64,000 nt of DNA from Aromatoleum diolicum (GTDB taxonomy: Bacteria > Pseudomonadota > Gammaproteobacteria > Burkholderiales > Rhodocyclaceae): NCBI RefSeq assembly GCF_012910955.1, contig NZ_WTVQ01000012.1, forward strand, positions 1 to 64,000, given 5' to 3'. The notes beneath the pieces were generated by a model that had not been told where the DNA came from, searched no databases, and worked only from the letters and a program-made list of their open reading frames with translations. The position numbers were made by a program, and so were the translations under genes. This document shows, piece by piece, positions 41,226 through 50,421 of the stretch (position 1 is the first letter of the stretch; every line of letters begins with the position of its first letter).

Positions 41226-41794
41226 ATCAATCAAGTTCCACAATGAACCGCCACCGCATTTTCGCCACTCGATTTGCCCCGCTGGCCATCGCATTGGCGT
41301 TGATGGCTGCAGCCCCTGCCCGGAGCACCGAGAACACACCGTCCCCGCAGGGCGAACCCTCTGCACTTTCGCTCGAGCGTGCCGGTACGACGGCACAGGG
41401 ACTAATCAATCAGGGAATGGAATACCTCGGTATCCGCTACCGTTTCGGCGGAAACTCCCCTGAAACCGGACTCGATTGCAGCGGTCTGGTACAGAACGTG
41501 TTCCGTAACGCCCTCGGACTCAACCTCCCCCGTACTGCGCGCGACATGGCGCGCCTCGGCGACAAGGTCGGAATGCAAGACCTGAAACCCGGCGATCTGG
41601 TATTTTTCAACACCATGCGCCGTGCCTTCTCGCATGTGGGCATCTATATGGGGGATGGTCGCTTCCTCCACGCCCCGGCACGCGGCGGTGAAGTTCGCAT
41701 CGAAGAGATGGACAAGAGCTACTGGGCCAAACGCTTCAATGGTGCCCGCCGCCTGGTGCCCGAAGCGGACGTGGGACTTCCGCAGGCAAACTGA
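41222..41794 (+). CDS. Secreted NlpC/P60 (C40) cell-wall peptidase
   Basis: 190 residues with an ATGA overlap to the exonuclease-like gene. The N-terminus is a signal peptide (LAIALALMAAAPARS). The catalytic domain has the Cys in GLDCSGLVQNVF, and the two histidines in FSHVGIYMGDGRFLHAP. Such peptidases cut peptide stems of murein. It is the third gene of the operon led by the cNMP/CBS protein. Confidence 0.93.
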   Translation: MNQSSSTMNRHRIFATRFAPLAIALALMAAAPARSTENTPSPQGEPSALSLERAGTTAQGLINQGMEYLGIRYRFGGNSPETGLDCSGLVQNVFRNALGLNLPRTARDMARLGDKVGMQDLKPGDLVFFNTMRRAFSHVGIYMGDGRFLHAPARGGEVRIEEMDKSYWAKRFNGARRLVPEADVGLPQAN

Positions 41795-41797
41795 GTC

Positions 41798-41945
41798 TCA
41801 CGCAACAATTGGAGTCCACGTAGCAAGAATTTGACGGACCTCGTTCGTTCCAACTCCTGCACACGGGATCATCGCGGCGAGCTGGATCGCCTCGTTCACA
41901 TCGTGCATTGATGAGGATGAAACCGCCGAACTGGTCAATTTGGCC
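41798..41945 (-). pseudogene. Frameshifted remnant of a YCII/YciI-like (DGPF) gene
   Basis: On the minus strand one frame reads IDQFGGFILINAR and, after the point where a base is missing, the next frame reads DVNEAIQLAAMIPCAGVGTNEVRQI before a stop at 41798. Together they match the C-terminal half of YCII-family proteins (typical KEQLGGFxLIDx, DEAxxxAxxIPxA, GxxEVRPI). No N-terminal half is present because the MerR-TPR gene ends right upstream. It is a decayed fragment. Confidence 0.6.
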
Positions 41946-41976
41946 GGCGCCAACCCACTCGGTTCCCCCGCAATGC

Positions 41977-42804
41977 CTATCCCGGCTTCGCCTCGACCAG
42001 CCTGCGATACTGCGCCATGTGGCGGATGGCTTCCCTGGGCTTTCTGAACTGCTCGCATAACAACGCCAAGTTGTAGTGGCAATCGGCCAGGCCGGGATCG
42101 CCGCGAAGCGCCGCCTCGTAGGCGTCCATCGCTTCGTGCTTGCGATCCATGTCGTCAAGAAGGACACCGAGGTTATACATCAGAGTCGGGTCGCCGCCGC
42201 ACGCCGCGATCGCATCGCGGTAGACGCTTTCGGCTTCCGTCAGGCATCCGACCTCGTGCAGGAGCAATCCCAGATTGATGCGTGCATCGAGCAGGTTCGG
42301 CGCCTCGGCGATGGCTCGCTCGTAGGCCCGCCTCGCGGACTCGGGTTCGTCGCGTTCCAGAGCGAGGGCCTGCTCGAACCAGTGCTGCGCATTCGTGGGT
42401 GGTTTGGCGGCAGCCGCCTTGCGCTCGATCACGCTCAGGGAGCCGTCGGCAGGATCGCCTTCGAACGCGAGCAGATACTGGCCCGAGTCGGCCTGCCAGT
42501 GGCTGCGGCCTTCCCTGACGACCACGCGGTCGGCCACCGCGCAGACGGACAGCCCCGAGAGGGGCATCTCCTCAGGAAGGCTGCGGCGAAGCGCCTCCAT
42601 GGACCTCAGGATGCGCTTGGGCGGCACCTGCGCCTCGGTGAGCGTTTGAGCGGTGCGTAGGACGACCAGATCCTGGAAGGAGAATAGCCAGGCATTGCGT
42701 GGGCCGCGCGCTGGCGAAACGAAGCCGGCCGCGATCAGCGCACGGATCGTGCTGCGCCGCAGGCGCAGGAGTTTCTCGACCTCGCGCACGCCGTAGCGGG
42801 GCAT
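41977..42804 (-). CDS. MerR-type helix-turn-helix protein with TPR repeats
   Basis: 275 residues. Residues 1-75 look like a MerR winged helix (YGVREVEKLLRLRRSTIRAL, GPRNAWLFSFQDLVVLRTA). A middle region (QADSGQYLLAFEGD) follows, and about 138-270 hold several TPR repeats (AQHWFEQALALE, ARRAYERAIAEAPN, NLGVLLDDMDRKHEAMDAY, CHYNLALLCEQFRKPREAI). It starts 4 bp after the ku stop in the ligD-ku operon. It may regulate the NHEJ genes or recruit partners through the TPRs; no proof either way. Confidence 0.85.
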   Translation of the reverse strand: MPRYGVREVEKLLRLRRSTIRALIAAGFVSPARGPRNAWLFSFQDLVVLRTAQTLTEAQVPPKRILRSMEALRRSLPEEMPLSGLSVCAVADRVVVREGRSHWQADSGQYLLAFEGDPADGSLSVIERKAAAAKPPTNAQHWFEQALALERDEPESARRAYERAIAEAPNLLDARINLGLLLHEVGCLTEAESVYRDAIAACGGDPTLMYNLGVLLDDMDRKHEAMDAYEAALRGDPGLADCHYNLALLCEQFRKPREAIRHMAQYRRLVEAKPG

Positions 42805-42808
42805 GTCG

Positions 42809-43687
42809 CTACTTCTTCGCCGCCTTGCGCACCGTCGGCTCGGCGGCAGGCTGCGCCCGCTTGGGTGGTTTGCGCGCCTCGGCCTGCGGCTGGGAGGGTT
42901 GAACCACCGTCGGCGCCTTCTTCTCCAGGCTCGCGCGCAGCGCTTCCATGAGGTCGATCACCTGGCCGCCGCGTTCGCCCTCCTCCGCCAGGGTGATCTC
43001 CTGGCCCTCGACCTTCTTCTGCACCGCCGCCTCGATCCGCGCGCGAACCGCGTCGGTGTAGGCGTCGGGATCGAAGCGGTCGACGGCCTGCTGATCGATC
43101 AGCTGCTGCGCGAGCTTTAGCTCGGCCTCCTTGACTTCGGTCGGCGGGATGTCGATGTCCTTGATCGACCGCACCTCCGCGCCGTAGAGCAGTTGCTGCA
43201 TGACGAGTCCCCCCTCGACGGGGCGGATCATCACGACGTGCTGCTTTCCGCGCGCCGCCCAGCGGCCCAGCGCACAGCGCCCCGAAGCGCGCAGCGCCTG
43301 GGCGAGCAGCGCGTAGGGCTTGGCGCCGCCCTTGTCGGGGGCGAGGTAATAGGCCTTGTCGAAATACACCGGATCGATCGACTCGATCGGCACGAATTCG
43401 GTGATCTCGGCGCTGTGCGAGCCCGCCTCGTCGAGCGCCTTCAGCTCGTCGGCGCTGAACATCACGAACTGGTCCTTGGCGAATTCGTAGCCCTTGACGA
43501 TGTCCTCGCGCGCCACCACCACTTCCTCCTTCAAGCACACGTACTGCTGCTTGAGCCGCGATCCGCAGCCCTTGTGCAACAGGTTGAACGACAGGGCCTT
43601 GCTCGCCTCGGTGGCGGAATAGAGCTTCACCGGGATGGCCACCAGTCCGAACGAGACCGTGAGCGATGCAATTGATCGTGCCGTCAT
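42809..43687 (-). CDS. ku: Bacterial Ku, DNA double-strand-break end-binding protein
   Basis: 292 residues. It forms the homodimeric ring of bacterial non-homologous end joining and recruits LigD. Visible: RSIASLTVSFGLVAIPVKLYSAT, SRLKQQYVCLKEEVVV, IVKGYEFAKDQFVMF, IESIDPVYFDKAYYLAP, and a basic Lys/Pro/Ala C-terminal tail (about 250-292) that aids DNA binding in some species. It follows ligD by 18 bp. Confidence 0.96.
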   Translation of the reverse strand: MTARSIASLTVSFGLVAIPVKLYSATEASKALSFNLLHKGCGSRLKQQYVCLKEEVVVAREDIVKGYEFAKDQFVMFSADELKALDEAGSHSAEITEFVPIESIDPVYFDKAYYLAPDKGGAKPYALLAQALRASGRCALGRWAARGKQHVVMIRPVEGGLVMQQLLYGAEVRSIKDIDIPPTEVKEAELKLAQQLIDQQAVDRFDPDAYTDAVRARIEAAVQKKVEGQEITLAEEGERGGQVIDLMEALRASLEKKAPTVVQPSQPQAEARKPPKRAQPAAEPTVRKAAKK

Positions 43688-43705
43688 GTTTGCCTCCAGG
43701 AGGGA

Positions 43706-46504
43706 TCAGGTTCTCGCGCCCGACAAAGCCCGTTCCAGGCTGAGTTTGCGCGCCAGGGCGTCGTGCCACCGATCACCCGTTTGCGACAGGCGCTGCGCGA
43801 CGTTGGTGATCCTGAAATCGAGCGGGTGCGCGCTGGCCAGCTCGTCCCAGGTGAGCGGCATCGACACCGGCGCGCCGGGCACCCCGCGGGGCGAGTAGGC
43901 GACGTTCAGCGTCTTGCCGCGGACGTTCATGTTGTGATCGAGGAAAATTTTCCCGATCCGCTCCCGCACACTCCACTCCATCGTGATGTCCTTGGGATGG
44001 TGGCGCAGCAGGTGCCGCCCGACCAGCTCGCACACTTTGCGTGCGGCGTCGAAATCGATCGTGCGCCGGATCGGCACGAAGATATGCAGCCCGGTCTTGC
44101 CCGAGGTCTTGACGATGGCGTCCAGCGCCATGCTTTGCAGCAGCTCGCGCAGGTGGAAGGCCACTTCCTTGCCCTTCTCGAAGGCGACCGTGTTGAGCTC
44201 CGGCTCCGCCCCCGGCGCCTCGTTGCCCGAATAGATGTAGGGGTCGAGGTCGAACACGACGTAGTCGGGGAAGTTCAGCACCGAAGCCTCCAGGGCGGCA
44301 AGCGAACTGTCGTAGTCGGCCCCCTGGGTCGCCGCATCGGGTCCTGGCCGCGCCCGCGAATGCCAGACGTGGAGTTCGAGAGTCCCGGACTGCGCGAGCC
44401 ACAGCAGCGTCGCCAGGTTGTTGCACAGGAGCGCCTGATGGCTCTCGTCCTTGTGCTCGGAAAACACACTCATGGTGTCCACGAACTCGGGCCGTTCCTG
44501 CTCCCAGTGCTTCTGGAAGAAACGCTGCCCGAAGATGCCGTCGGGCATGCGGATCAGCGTCAGCGGACGATCCGCGAGGTGCGGCAGCAGGTAGGGCGAA
44601 ACTTGCGCGAAATAGCGCAACAGGTCGCGCTTGGTCACCGCCGGCTGCTTGAGCGCCGGATCCGCCGGCCAGTAGACGCGATCGAGATGCGTCAGCCGGA
44701 TCCGGTGCGGGCCGACCGCGAGGGGGAAGGCCACCTTATTGTTCTCGAGTTGCCGCAGGACGTCGCCGATCTCGCCGAGCTCTTTGTTCGCCCTCGGCGG
44801 TCCGGCCGCGTGCGGCAGCTGGTCATGCATCGGGCGGCGCACCGCCTTCGGGTCGATGTCGTCGCGCACGCGCAGAAGAACCGGTGCGCGCAGGCTGTCG
44901 TCCTCGGTCCACTGCTGGAACTTCACTTCGACCACGACTTCCGGCGCGACCCAGGTCGTCGGGCCATGCAGCTCGGGCTTCTCCACGAACGGGCAGGCAT
45001 CGGTTCGCAAGCCATCGAGCCGCGCCCTCATTTGCGCCAGCGTTTCGGCGTCGAAGCCGGAGCCGACGTGCGAGGCGTAACGCAACCCGGCTCCGTCCCA
45101 GAACCCGATCAGCAGGGCACCGAGCGGCGCGCGCGAACCCTTGCCTTTGGTGTAGCCGCCGACCACGAACTCCCCGCTTTGCGTCGCTTTGACCTTGAGC
45201 CAGGCGCCCGAGCGCCGTCCGCCCTCGTAGCGGCTGTCCCTGCGCTTGCCGACGACGCCCTCGAAGCCGCTGGCGAGCGCCGCCCGATAGAGCGCCTTTC
45301 CGTCCTCCGCGGCATGGACGAGCTGCAGCAGGTGCGAAGGCAGCAGGCATTGGGTGAGGTAGCGGCGGCGGTCACGATAAGGCGTCAGGCGCAGGTCGAC
45401 GCCCCCGAAGTGCAGCAGATCGAAGCAGCAGAAGACCGCCGGCGTCGTGCGGTCGGCCGCGGCGATGTCGCGCTCGTTCTTCAGCTGAAAGCGATTCTGC
45501 AGCGCGTTGAACGAGGGGCGGCCGCTCGCATCGAAGGCGACGAGTTCGCCGTCGAGAATCATGTCCGCCGCCTGAGCGCGCAGCTCCGCGCAAAGCCCCG
45601 GGAAGGTCGCGGTCAGGTCGAGGCCCCGGCGCGACAGCAGTTTCACCTCATCTCCCGCGACGAACGCCAGCACGCGGTAGCCGTCGAGCTTCGGCTCCCA
45701 CAGCCAGCCGGCATCGGCAAACGGCGCTTCGCCGATCTCGGCGAGCATCGGCGAGAGCTTCGCGGGCATTGCCGAAGGCGGGCCGTGGGGAGCCAGCGTC
45801 GCCGCAGGCACGCGGTGCGCCGGCAGGACCTTGATCTCCTCGACTGCCAGCCCGCTGAGCACCGAACGATTCCGCTCGGTGATGTCACCCAACCCCGCGG
45901 CCGGCCCCGTGAAGCGGTCCTTGTGCTTGATCAGCAGCCAGTTTTTCGAGTCCGAGGTACGGACCAAGGCGAACGAGCCCTTCACCTTCTCCCCGCGCAG
46001 TTGAAAACTCAGCTTGCCTTTCGCGAGGCCGTCGCGCACCCGCTGCTGCGCTTCGTCGCGATCGGCGAACGAGTACGCCTGCTCCTCGTCGGGTGAATAA
46101 ACGCCGCAGTCCCAGACGATCACCTCCCCGGCGCCGTACTGCCCGGGCGGGATGACCCCTTCGAAGGAGGCGTAGTCGTAGGGATGGTCCTCGGTCTGCA
46201 CCGCGAGCCGCTTCTCGCTGGGGTCGAGCGACGGGCCCTTGGGAACTGCCCAGGATTTCAGCACTCCATCACATTCGAGGCGGAAGTCGAAATGCAGCCG
46301 CCGAGCCGAGTGCTGCTGGATGACGAAAAGGAGGGGCCCGCCAGCTGCGGGCGCTGCCGACGGCGCCGGCTCGGGCGTCGCAGCAAAAGTCCGCTTGGCG
46401 GCGTATTCATCGAGCTGACCGAGTTCACTGAGCGCCTTGGCCGCGGACGGCCGGGCCACGCGCCGAACCTTGCGCGAAGGAGCAACCTCAACCCCGCGCG
46501 GCAT
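43706..46504 (-). CDS. ligD: Multifunctional ATP-dependent DNA ligase D
   Basis: 932 residues with the three-domain LigD layout: N-terminal 3'-phosphoesterase (about 55-195; HSARRLHFDFRLE, DHPYDYASFEGVIPPGQYGAG), central ligase with nucleotidyl lysine in WEPKLDGYRVLAF, and C-terminal polymerase (about 600-920; FDLDP metal motif, TSGKTGLHIFVPI). All key residues appear intact, so it should fill, trim and seal DNA ends with Ku. It heads the ligD-ku-MerR/TPR operon and diverges from a DUF72 gene with only 25 bp between the starts. Confidence 0.96.
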   Translation of the reverse strand: MPRGVEVAPSRKVRRVARPSAAKALSELGQLDEYAAKRTFAATPEPAPSAAPAAGGPLLFVIQQHSARRLHFDFRLECDGVLKSWAVPKGPSLDPSEKRLAVQTEDHPYDYASFEGVIPPGQYGAGEVIVWDCGVYSPDEEQAYSFADRDEAQQRVRDGLAKGKLSFQLRGEKVKGSFALVRTSDSKNWLLIKHKDRFTGPAAGLGDITERNRSVLSGLAVEEIKVLPAHRVPAATLAPHGPPSAMPAKLSPMLAEIGEAPFADAGWLWEPKLDGYRVLAFVAGDEVKLLSRRGLDLTATFPGLCAELRAQAADMILDGELVAFDASGRPSFNALQNRFQLKNERDIAAADRTTPAVFCCFDLLHFGGVDLRLTPYRDRRRYLTQCLLPSHLLQLVHAAEDGKALYRAALASGFEGVVGKRRDSRYEGGRRSGAWLKVKATQSGEFVVGGYTKGKGSRAPLGALLIGFWDGAGLRYASHVGSGFDAETLAQMRARLDGLRTDACPFVEKPELHGPTTWVAPEVVVEVKFQQWTEDDSLRAPVLLRVRDDIDPKAVRRPMHDQLPHAAGPPRANKELGEIGDVLRQLENNKVAFPLAVGPHRIRLTHLDRVYWPADPALKQPAVTKRDLLRYFAQVSPYLLPHLADRPLTLIRMPDGIFGQRFFQKHWEQERPEFVDTMSVFSEHKDESHQALLCNNLATLLWLAQSGTLELHVWHSRARPGPDAATQGADYDSSLAALEASVLNFPDYVVFDLDPYIYSGNEAPGAEPELNTVAFEKGKEVAFHLRELLQSMALDAIVKTSGKTGLHIFVPIRRTIDFDAARKVCELVGRHLLRHHPKDITMEWSVRERIGKIFLDHNMNVRGKTLNVAYSPRGVPGAPVSMPLTWDELASAHPLDFRITNVAQRLSQTGDRWHDALARKLSLERALSGART

Positions 46505-46529
46505 GGGGCCTGTCCTGGGAGCAGAAGCG

Positions 46530-47243
46530 ATGCGATTGTCGACCGGAACGAGCGGCTTTTCTTACAAGGAGTGGCTCGGCTCCTTCTATCCGGAAAAGCT
46601 CCCTCCCGACGCGATGCTCCACTACTACGCCGAGCGCTTCACGACGGTTGAGATCAACAACACCTTCTACCGCATGCCCGACGAATCGATGCTCGCGCGC
46701 TGGGCGGAGCAAGTGCCGCCGGAGTTCTCCTTCACGCTCAAGGCACCGCGGCGGATCACGCACGAGCAACGTCTGCGCGAGAGCGAATCCAGCGTGACCG
46801 AATTCGTGCGCCGCGCCGCTGCGCTGGGAGACAAGCTCGGCGTGCTCCTGTTCCAGTTGCCGCCGTTTCTCAGAAAGGATGTTCATCGGCTGCGCGATTT
46901 CCTGGCGGGGTTGCCATCAGACAAGCGCTACGCCTTCGAGTTTCGCCACGCCTCCTGGCAGGACGACGAGGTCTACGAAGCGCTTCGCTCCCTCGGCGCC
47001 CTGTATTGCGTCACCGACACTGACGAAGGCGAAACCCCGTTCGTGGCCACGACCGAGTGCGCGTACATCCGCCTGCGGCGAACCCACTACGACGACGCCG
47101 ACCTGCGTGCCTGGGTCGAGCGCATCGCTGCACAGCCGCTCACCCGCGCCTACGTCTACTTCATGCACGAAGACGAGGCACTCGGAACGCGCTTCGCCAG
47201 GCGCCTCGACGAGTTGTGGCACGAAGCGGGAGGATCGCGTTGA
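46530..47243 (+). CDS. DUF72 family protein
   Basis: 237 residues from ATG 46530, with GGAGCAG upstream. TIM-barrel-like DUF72: TGTSGFSYKEWLGSFYPEKL, FTTVEINNTFYRMP, FSFTLKAPRRITHEQRL, GDKLGVLLFQLPPF, RYAFEFRHASWQDDEVY and YVYFMHEDEA. Function unknown, though family members are often near DNA repair genes. It is divergent from ligD; the 25-bp gap means each promoter lies in the other gene's coding sequence. Confidence 0.9.
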   Translation: MRLSTGTSGFSYKEWLGSFYPEKLPPDAMLHYYAERFTTVEINNTFYRMPDESMLARWAEQVPPEFSFTLKAPRRITHEQRLRESESSVTEFVRRAAALGDKLGVLLFQLPPFLRKDVHRLRDFLAGLPSDKRYAFEFRHASWQDDEVYEALRSLGALYCVTDTDEGETPFVATTECAYIRLRRTHYDDADLRAWVERIAAQPLTRAYVYFMHEDEALGTRFARRLDELWHEAGGSR

Positions 47244-47400
47244 ATGTCGAGTGCCCCTTTGTGCCGGCACGCACGGGGCGCAAGGATTCCCAAGTCAGAG
47301 CGGAAGGAAATGTCGGATGCATTGACGGGGAGCAGAAGGGACTCCTCCGCACCACGCTTGACGGTTTAGGCATCCCATAGACGGAAAGTCTAAAAACAAA

Positions 47401-47426
47401 AACCCGCATCAGTAACGATGCGGGTT
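47401..47426 (-). terminator. Rho-independent terminator of acnB
   Basis: AACCCGCATC (47401-47410) pairs with GATGCGGGTT (47417-47426) over a 6-base loop; on the minus strand a TTTTTGTTTTT tail follows. It is 35 bp downstream of the acnB stop. Confidence 0.9.
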
Positions 47427-47460
47427 TTCGAGATGCTGAAGGCAGCTTACGGCTTAGACA

Positions 47461-50070
47461 TCAGACCGTAACGGTAGCGGCCACTTCGCTGAACTCCTTG
47501 ATTTGGTCGAAGTTCATGTAGCGATAAACGTCGGCCGCCTTGGCGTTCACCACCTTAACCTGCTCCATGTACTCGGCCACAGTCGGGATCTTGCCCATCA
47601 GCGCGCAGATCGAGGCCAGTTCGGCGGAGCCGAGGAAGACTTGGGTGTCGATGCCGAGACGATTCGGGAAGTTGCGCGTCGAGGTCGACATCGCCGTGCT
47701 GCCCTTGCGGATTTGCGCCTGGTTACCCATGCACAGCGAACAACCCGGCATTTCCATGCGTGCGCCGGACTTGCCGAGGATCGCGTAGTAGCCTTCCTCG
47801 TTGAGGATCATGGCGTCCATCTTGGTCGGCGGGGCCACCCACAGGCGGGTCGGGATGTCCGACTTGCCTTCGAGGACCTTGCCGGCAGCACGGAAGTGGC
47901 CGATGTTGGTCATGCACGAACCGATGAACACTTCATCGATCTTGGTGCCGGACACTTCGGACAGCAGCTTCACGTCGTCCGGGTCGTTCGGGCAGGCAAC
48001 GATCGGTTCCTTGACGTCGGCCAGATCGATCTCGATCACGGCGGCGTACTGGGCGTCCTTGTCGGCCTGGAGCAGTTCCGGCTTGGCGATCCACGCTTCC
48101 ATGGCCTTGATGCGGCGGCCGAGCGTGCGCGCGTCGGAGTAGCCGTTGGCGATCATCCACTTCATCAGCGTGATGTTCGAGCGCATGTATTCGATGATCG
48201 GCGCCTTGTCGAGCTGTACGGCGCAGGCGGCAGCGGAACGTTCGGCGGCAGCGTCGGAGAGCTCGAACGCCTGCTCGACCTTCAGATCCGGCAGGCCTTC
48301 GATTTCGAGGATGCGGCCGGAGAAGATGTTCTTCTTGCCCTGCTTGGCGACGGTCAGCAGCCCCTGCTTGATGGCGTAGTAGGGAATGGCGTTGACCAGG
48401 TCACGCAGCGTGACGCCATCCTGCAGCTTGCCCTTGAAGCGCACCAGCACGGATTCCGGCATGTCCAGCGGCATCACGCCGGTGGCGGCGGCAAAGGCCA
48501 CCAGACCGGAACCGGCCGGGAAGGAAATGCCGATCGGGAAGCGGGTGTGCGAGTCGCCACCGGTACCGACGGTGTCGGGCAGCAGCAGGCGGTTGAGCCA
48601 GGAGTGGATGACGCCGTCACCCGGACGCAGCGCAACGCCGCCACGGGTGCTGATGAAGGACGGCAGTTCGCGGTGCATCTTGACGTCGACCAGCTTCGGA
48701 TAGGCGGCGGTGTGGCAGAAAGACTGCATCACCATGTCGGCGGAGAAGCCGAGGCAGGCCAGATCCTTGAGCTCGTCGCGCGTCATCGGGCCGGTGGTGT
48801 CCTGGGAACCGACGGTGGTCATCTTCGGCTCGCAGTAGGTTCCCGGCAGGATGCCCTTGCCTTCCGGCAGGCCACAGGCACGACCGACCATCTTCTGCGC
48901 CAGCGAGTAGCCCTTGCCCGGATCCTGCGGCTGGGCCGGCAGACGGAACAGGGTCGACACCGGCAGGCCCAGCGCTTCACGCGCCTTGGTCGTCAGGCCA
49001 CGGCCGACGATCAGCGGAATGCGGCCACCGGCGCGCACTTCGTCGAGGATGACCGGGGTCTTGAGCTGCGATTCGGCGATCACGGCGCCGTTCTTGAGCG
49101 CGGTGACCTTGGCCGTGGCGGCGTCGATCTTGAGCTCGATCTCGTCGCCCATGTTCATGTCTTCGACGTTCAGCTCGATCGGCAGCGCGCCGGCGTCTTC
49201 CATCGTGTTGAAGAAGATCGGGGCAATCTTGGAACCGATGCAGACACCACCGAAACGCTTGTTCGGCACGAAGGGGATGTCTTCGCCGGTGAACCACAGC
49301 ACGGAGTTCGTCGCGGATTTGCGCGACGAACCGGTGCCGACCACGTCGCCGACGTAGGCGATCAGGTTGCCCTTCTTGGCCAGCGCTTCGAGTTGCTTGA
49401 CCGGGCCGCGGGCGCCGGCTTCGTCGGCTTCGATACCCGGACGCGGGTTCTTCAGCATGGCCAGCGCATGCAACGGAATGTCGGGGCGCGACCAGGCGTC
49501 CGGCGCCGGCGACAGGTCATCGGTGTTGGTTTCGCCGGTGACCTTGAAAACGGTCAGTTTCTGCGAAGCCGGCACTTCCGGACGCGAGGTGAACCACTCG
49601 GCGTCGGCCCAGGACTGCATGACGGCCTTGGCGTTCGCCGCAGCTGTCACATTCGCCGATTTCGCCAGTTCGGCCACATCGTGGAAAAAGTCGAACACCA
49701 GCAAGGTCTTCTTGAGACCTTCGGCGGCCACGCCACCAACTTCGGCGTCGCCCAGCAAGTCGATCAGCGGCTTGACGTTGTAGCCGCCAAGCATCGTGCC
49801 AAGCAGCTCGGTGGCCTTGGCGCGGGAGATCAGCGTGCAGGCCTCCTCGCCTTTGGCAACTTTGGCCAGGAACTCGGCCTTGACCTTGGCGGCGTCATCC
49901 ACACCGGCCGGTACACGGTAGGTGATCAGCTCGACGAGGGCGGTTTCTTCGCCCTTCGGCGGGTTCTTGAGCAGCGCAACGAGATCGGCGGTCTGCTGCT
50001 TCGACAGCGGCAGCGGCGGGATGCCGAGGGCGGCACGCTCGGCGACATGGGCACGGTAGGCTTCAAGCAC
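47461..50070 (-). CDS. acnB: Aconitate hydratase B
   Basis: 869 residues from a GTG start with GGAAGGAA upstream. AcnB isomerises citrate and isocitrate in the TCA cycle. The N-terminal HEAT-like domain ([22 protein letters not shown]) marks the B type. The 4Fe-4S cysteines are in [20 protein letters not shown] [16 protein letters not shown] and [30 protein letters not shown] and [16 protein letters not shown] carry substrate-binding residues. It is divergent from acnA. Confidence 0.97.
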   Translation of the reverse strand: MLEAYRAHVAERAALGIPPLPLSKQQTADLVALLKNPPKGEETALVELITYRVPAGVDDAAKVKAEFLAKVAKGEEACTLISRAKATELLGTMLGGYNVKPLIDLLGDAEVGGVAAEGLKKTLLVFDFFHDVAELAKSANVTAAANAKAVMQSWADAEWFTSRPEVPASQKLTVFKVTGETNTDDLSPAPDAWSRPDIPLHALAMLKNPRPGIEADEAGARGPVKQLEALAKKGNLIAYVGDVVGTGSSRKSATNSVLWFTGEDIPFVPNKRFGGVCIGSKIAPIFFNTMEDAGALPIELNVEDMNMGDEIELKIDAATAKVTALKNGAVIAESQLKTPVILDEVRAGGRIPLIVGRGLTTKAREALGLPVSTLFRLPAQPQDPGKGYSLAQKMVGRACGLPEGKGILPGTYCEPKMTTVGSQDTTGPMTRDELKDLACLGFSADMVMQSFCHTAAYPKLVDVKMHRELPSFISTRGGVALRPGDGVIHSWLNRLLLPDTVGTGGDSHTRFPIGISFPAGSGLVAFAAATGVMPLDMPESVLVRFKGKLQDGVTLRDLVNAIPYYAIKQGLLTVAKQGKKNIFSGRILEIEGLPDLKVEQAFELSDAAAERSAAACAVQLDKAPIIEYMRSNITLMKWMIANGYSDARTLGRRIKAMEAWIAKPELLQADKDAQYAAVIEIDLADVKEPIVACPNDPDDVKLLSEVSGTKIDEVFIGSCMTNIGHFRAAGKVLEGKSDIPTRLWVAPPTKMDAMILNEEGYYAILGKSGARMEMPGCSLCMGNQAQIRKGSTAMSTSTRNFPNRLGIDTQVFLGSAELASICALMGKIPTVAEYMEQVKVVNAKAADVYRYMNFDQIKEFSEVAATVTV

Positions 50071-50421
50071 GGCGAATTCCTTCCTTTATCGTGACAGTGG
50101 CTGGGCGTCCGGGCGCTGACCCGAACGAGGCTGCGAGATTATATGTCTTTTATAAGACTTGAGGTGCAATGCAGCAACGAATGCCTTGCAGCGGCGGAAT
50201 TCTACTCCTCCCGATGTGCCTGCGCGTGCAATGGCCGGACTTGCGGCCCCAGTCATTCATTGCAATCGCCGGGGCAATCGACTAGACCGGGCAAAGGGCC
50301 CCAAGGGGAACGCATCGCGCAAGCGGACGTTCCAACGAAGAGTCAATGGGTTGCATATTCGCGTGGATGACACGCCCCCGCCAGACATGACAACGTTCCA
50401 CTGCTCCGCAGGAGATTGACC
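50071..50421. other. Divergent region between acnB and acnA (351 bp)
   Basis: Contains the promoters of both aconitase genes. A short dyad GTCTT-TTAT-AAGAC at 50145-50158 lies in an AT-rich patch (50138-50160), 75 bp before acnB and 264 bp before acnA, and could bind a regulator of TCA genes. I saw no coding sequence, and no -35/-10 pair I would vouch for. Confidence 0.45.
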
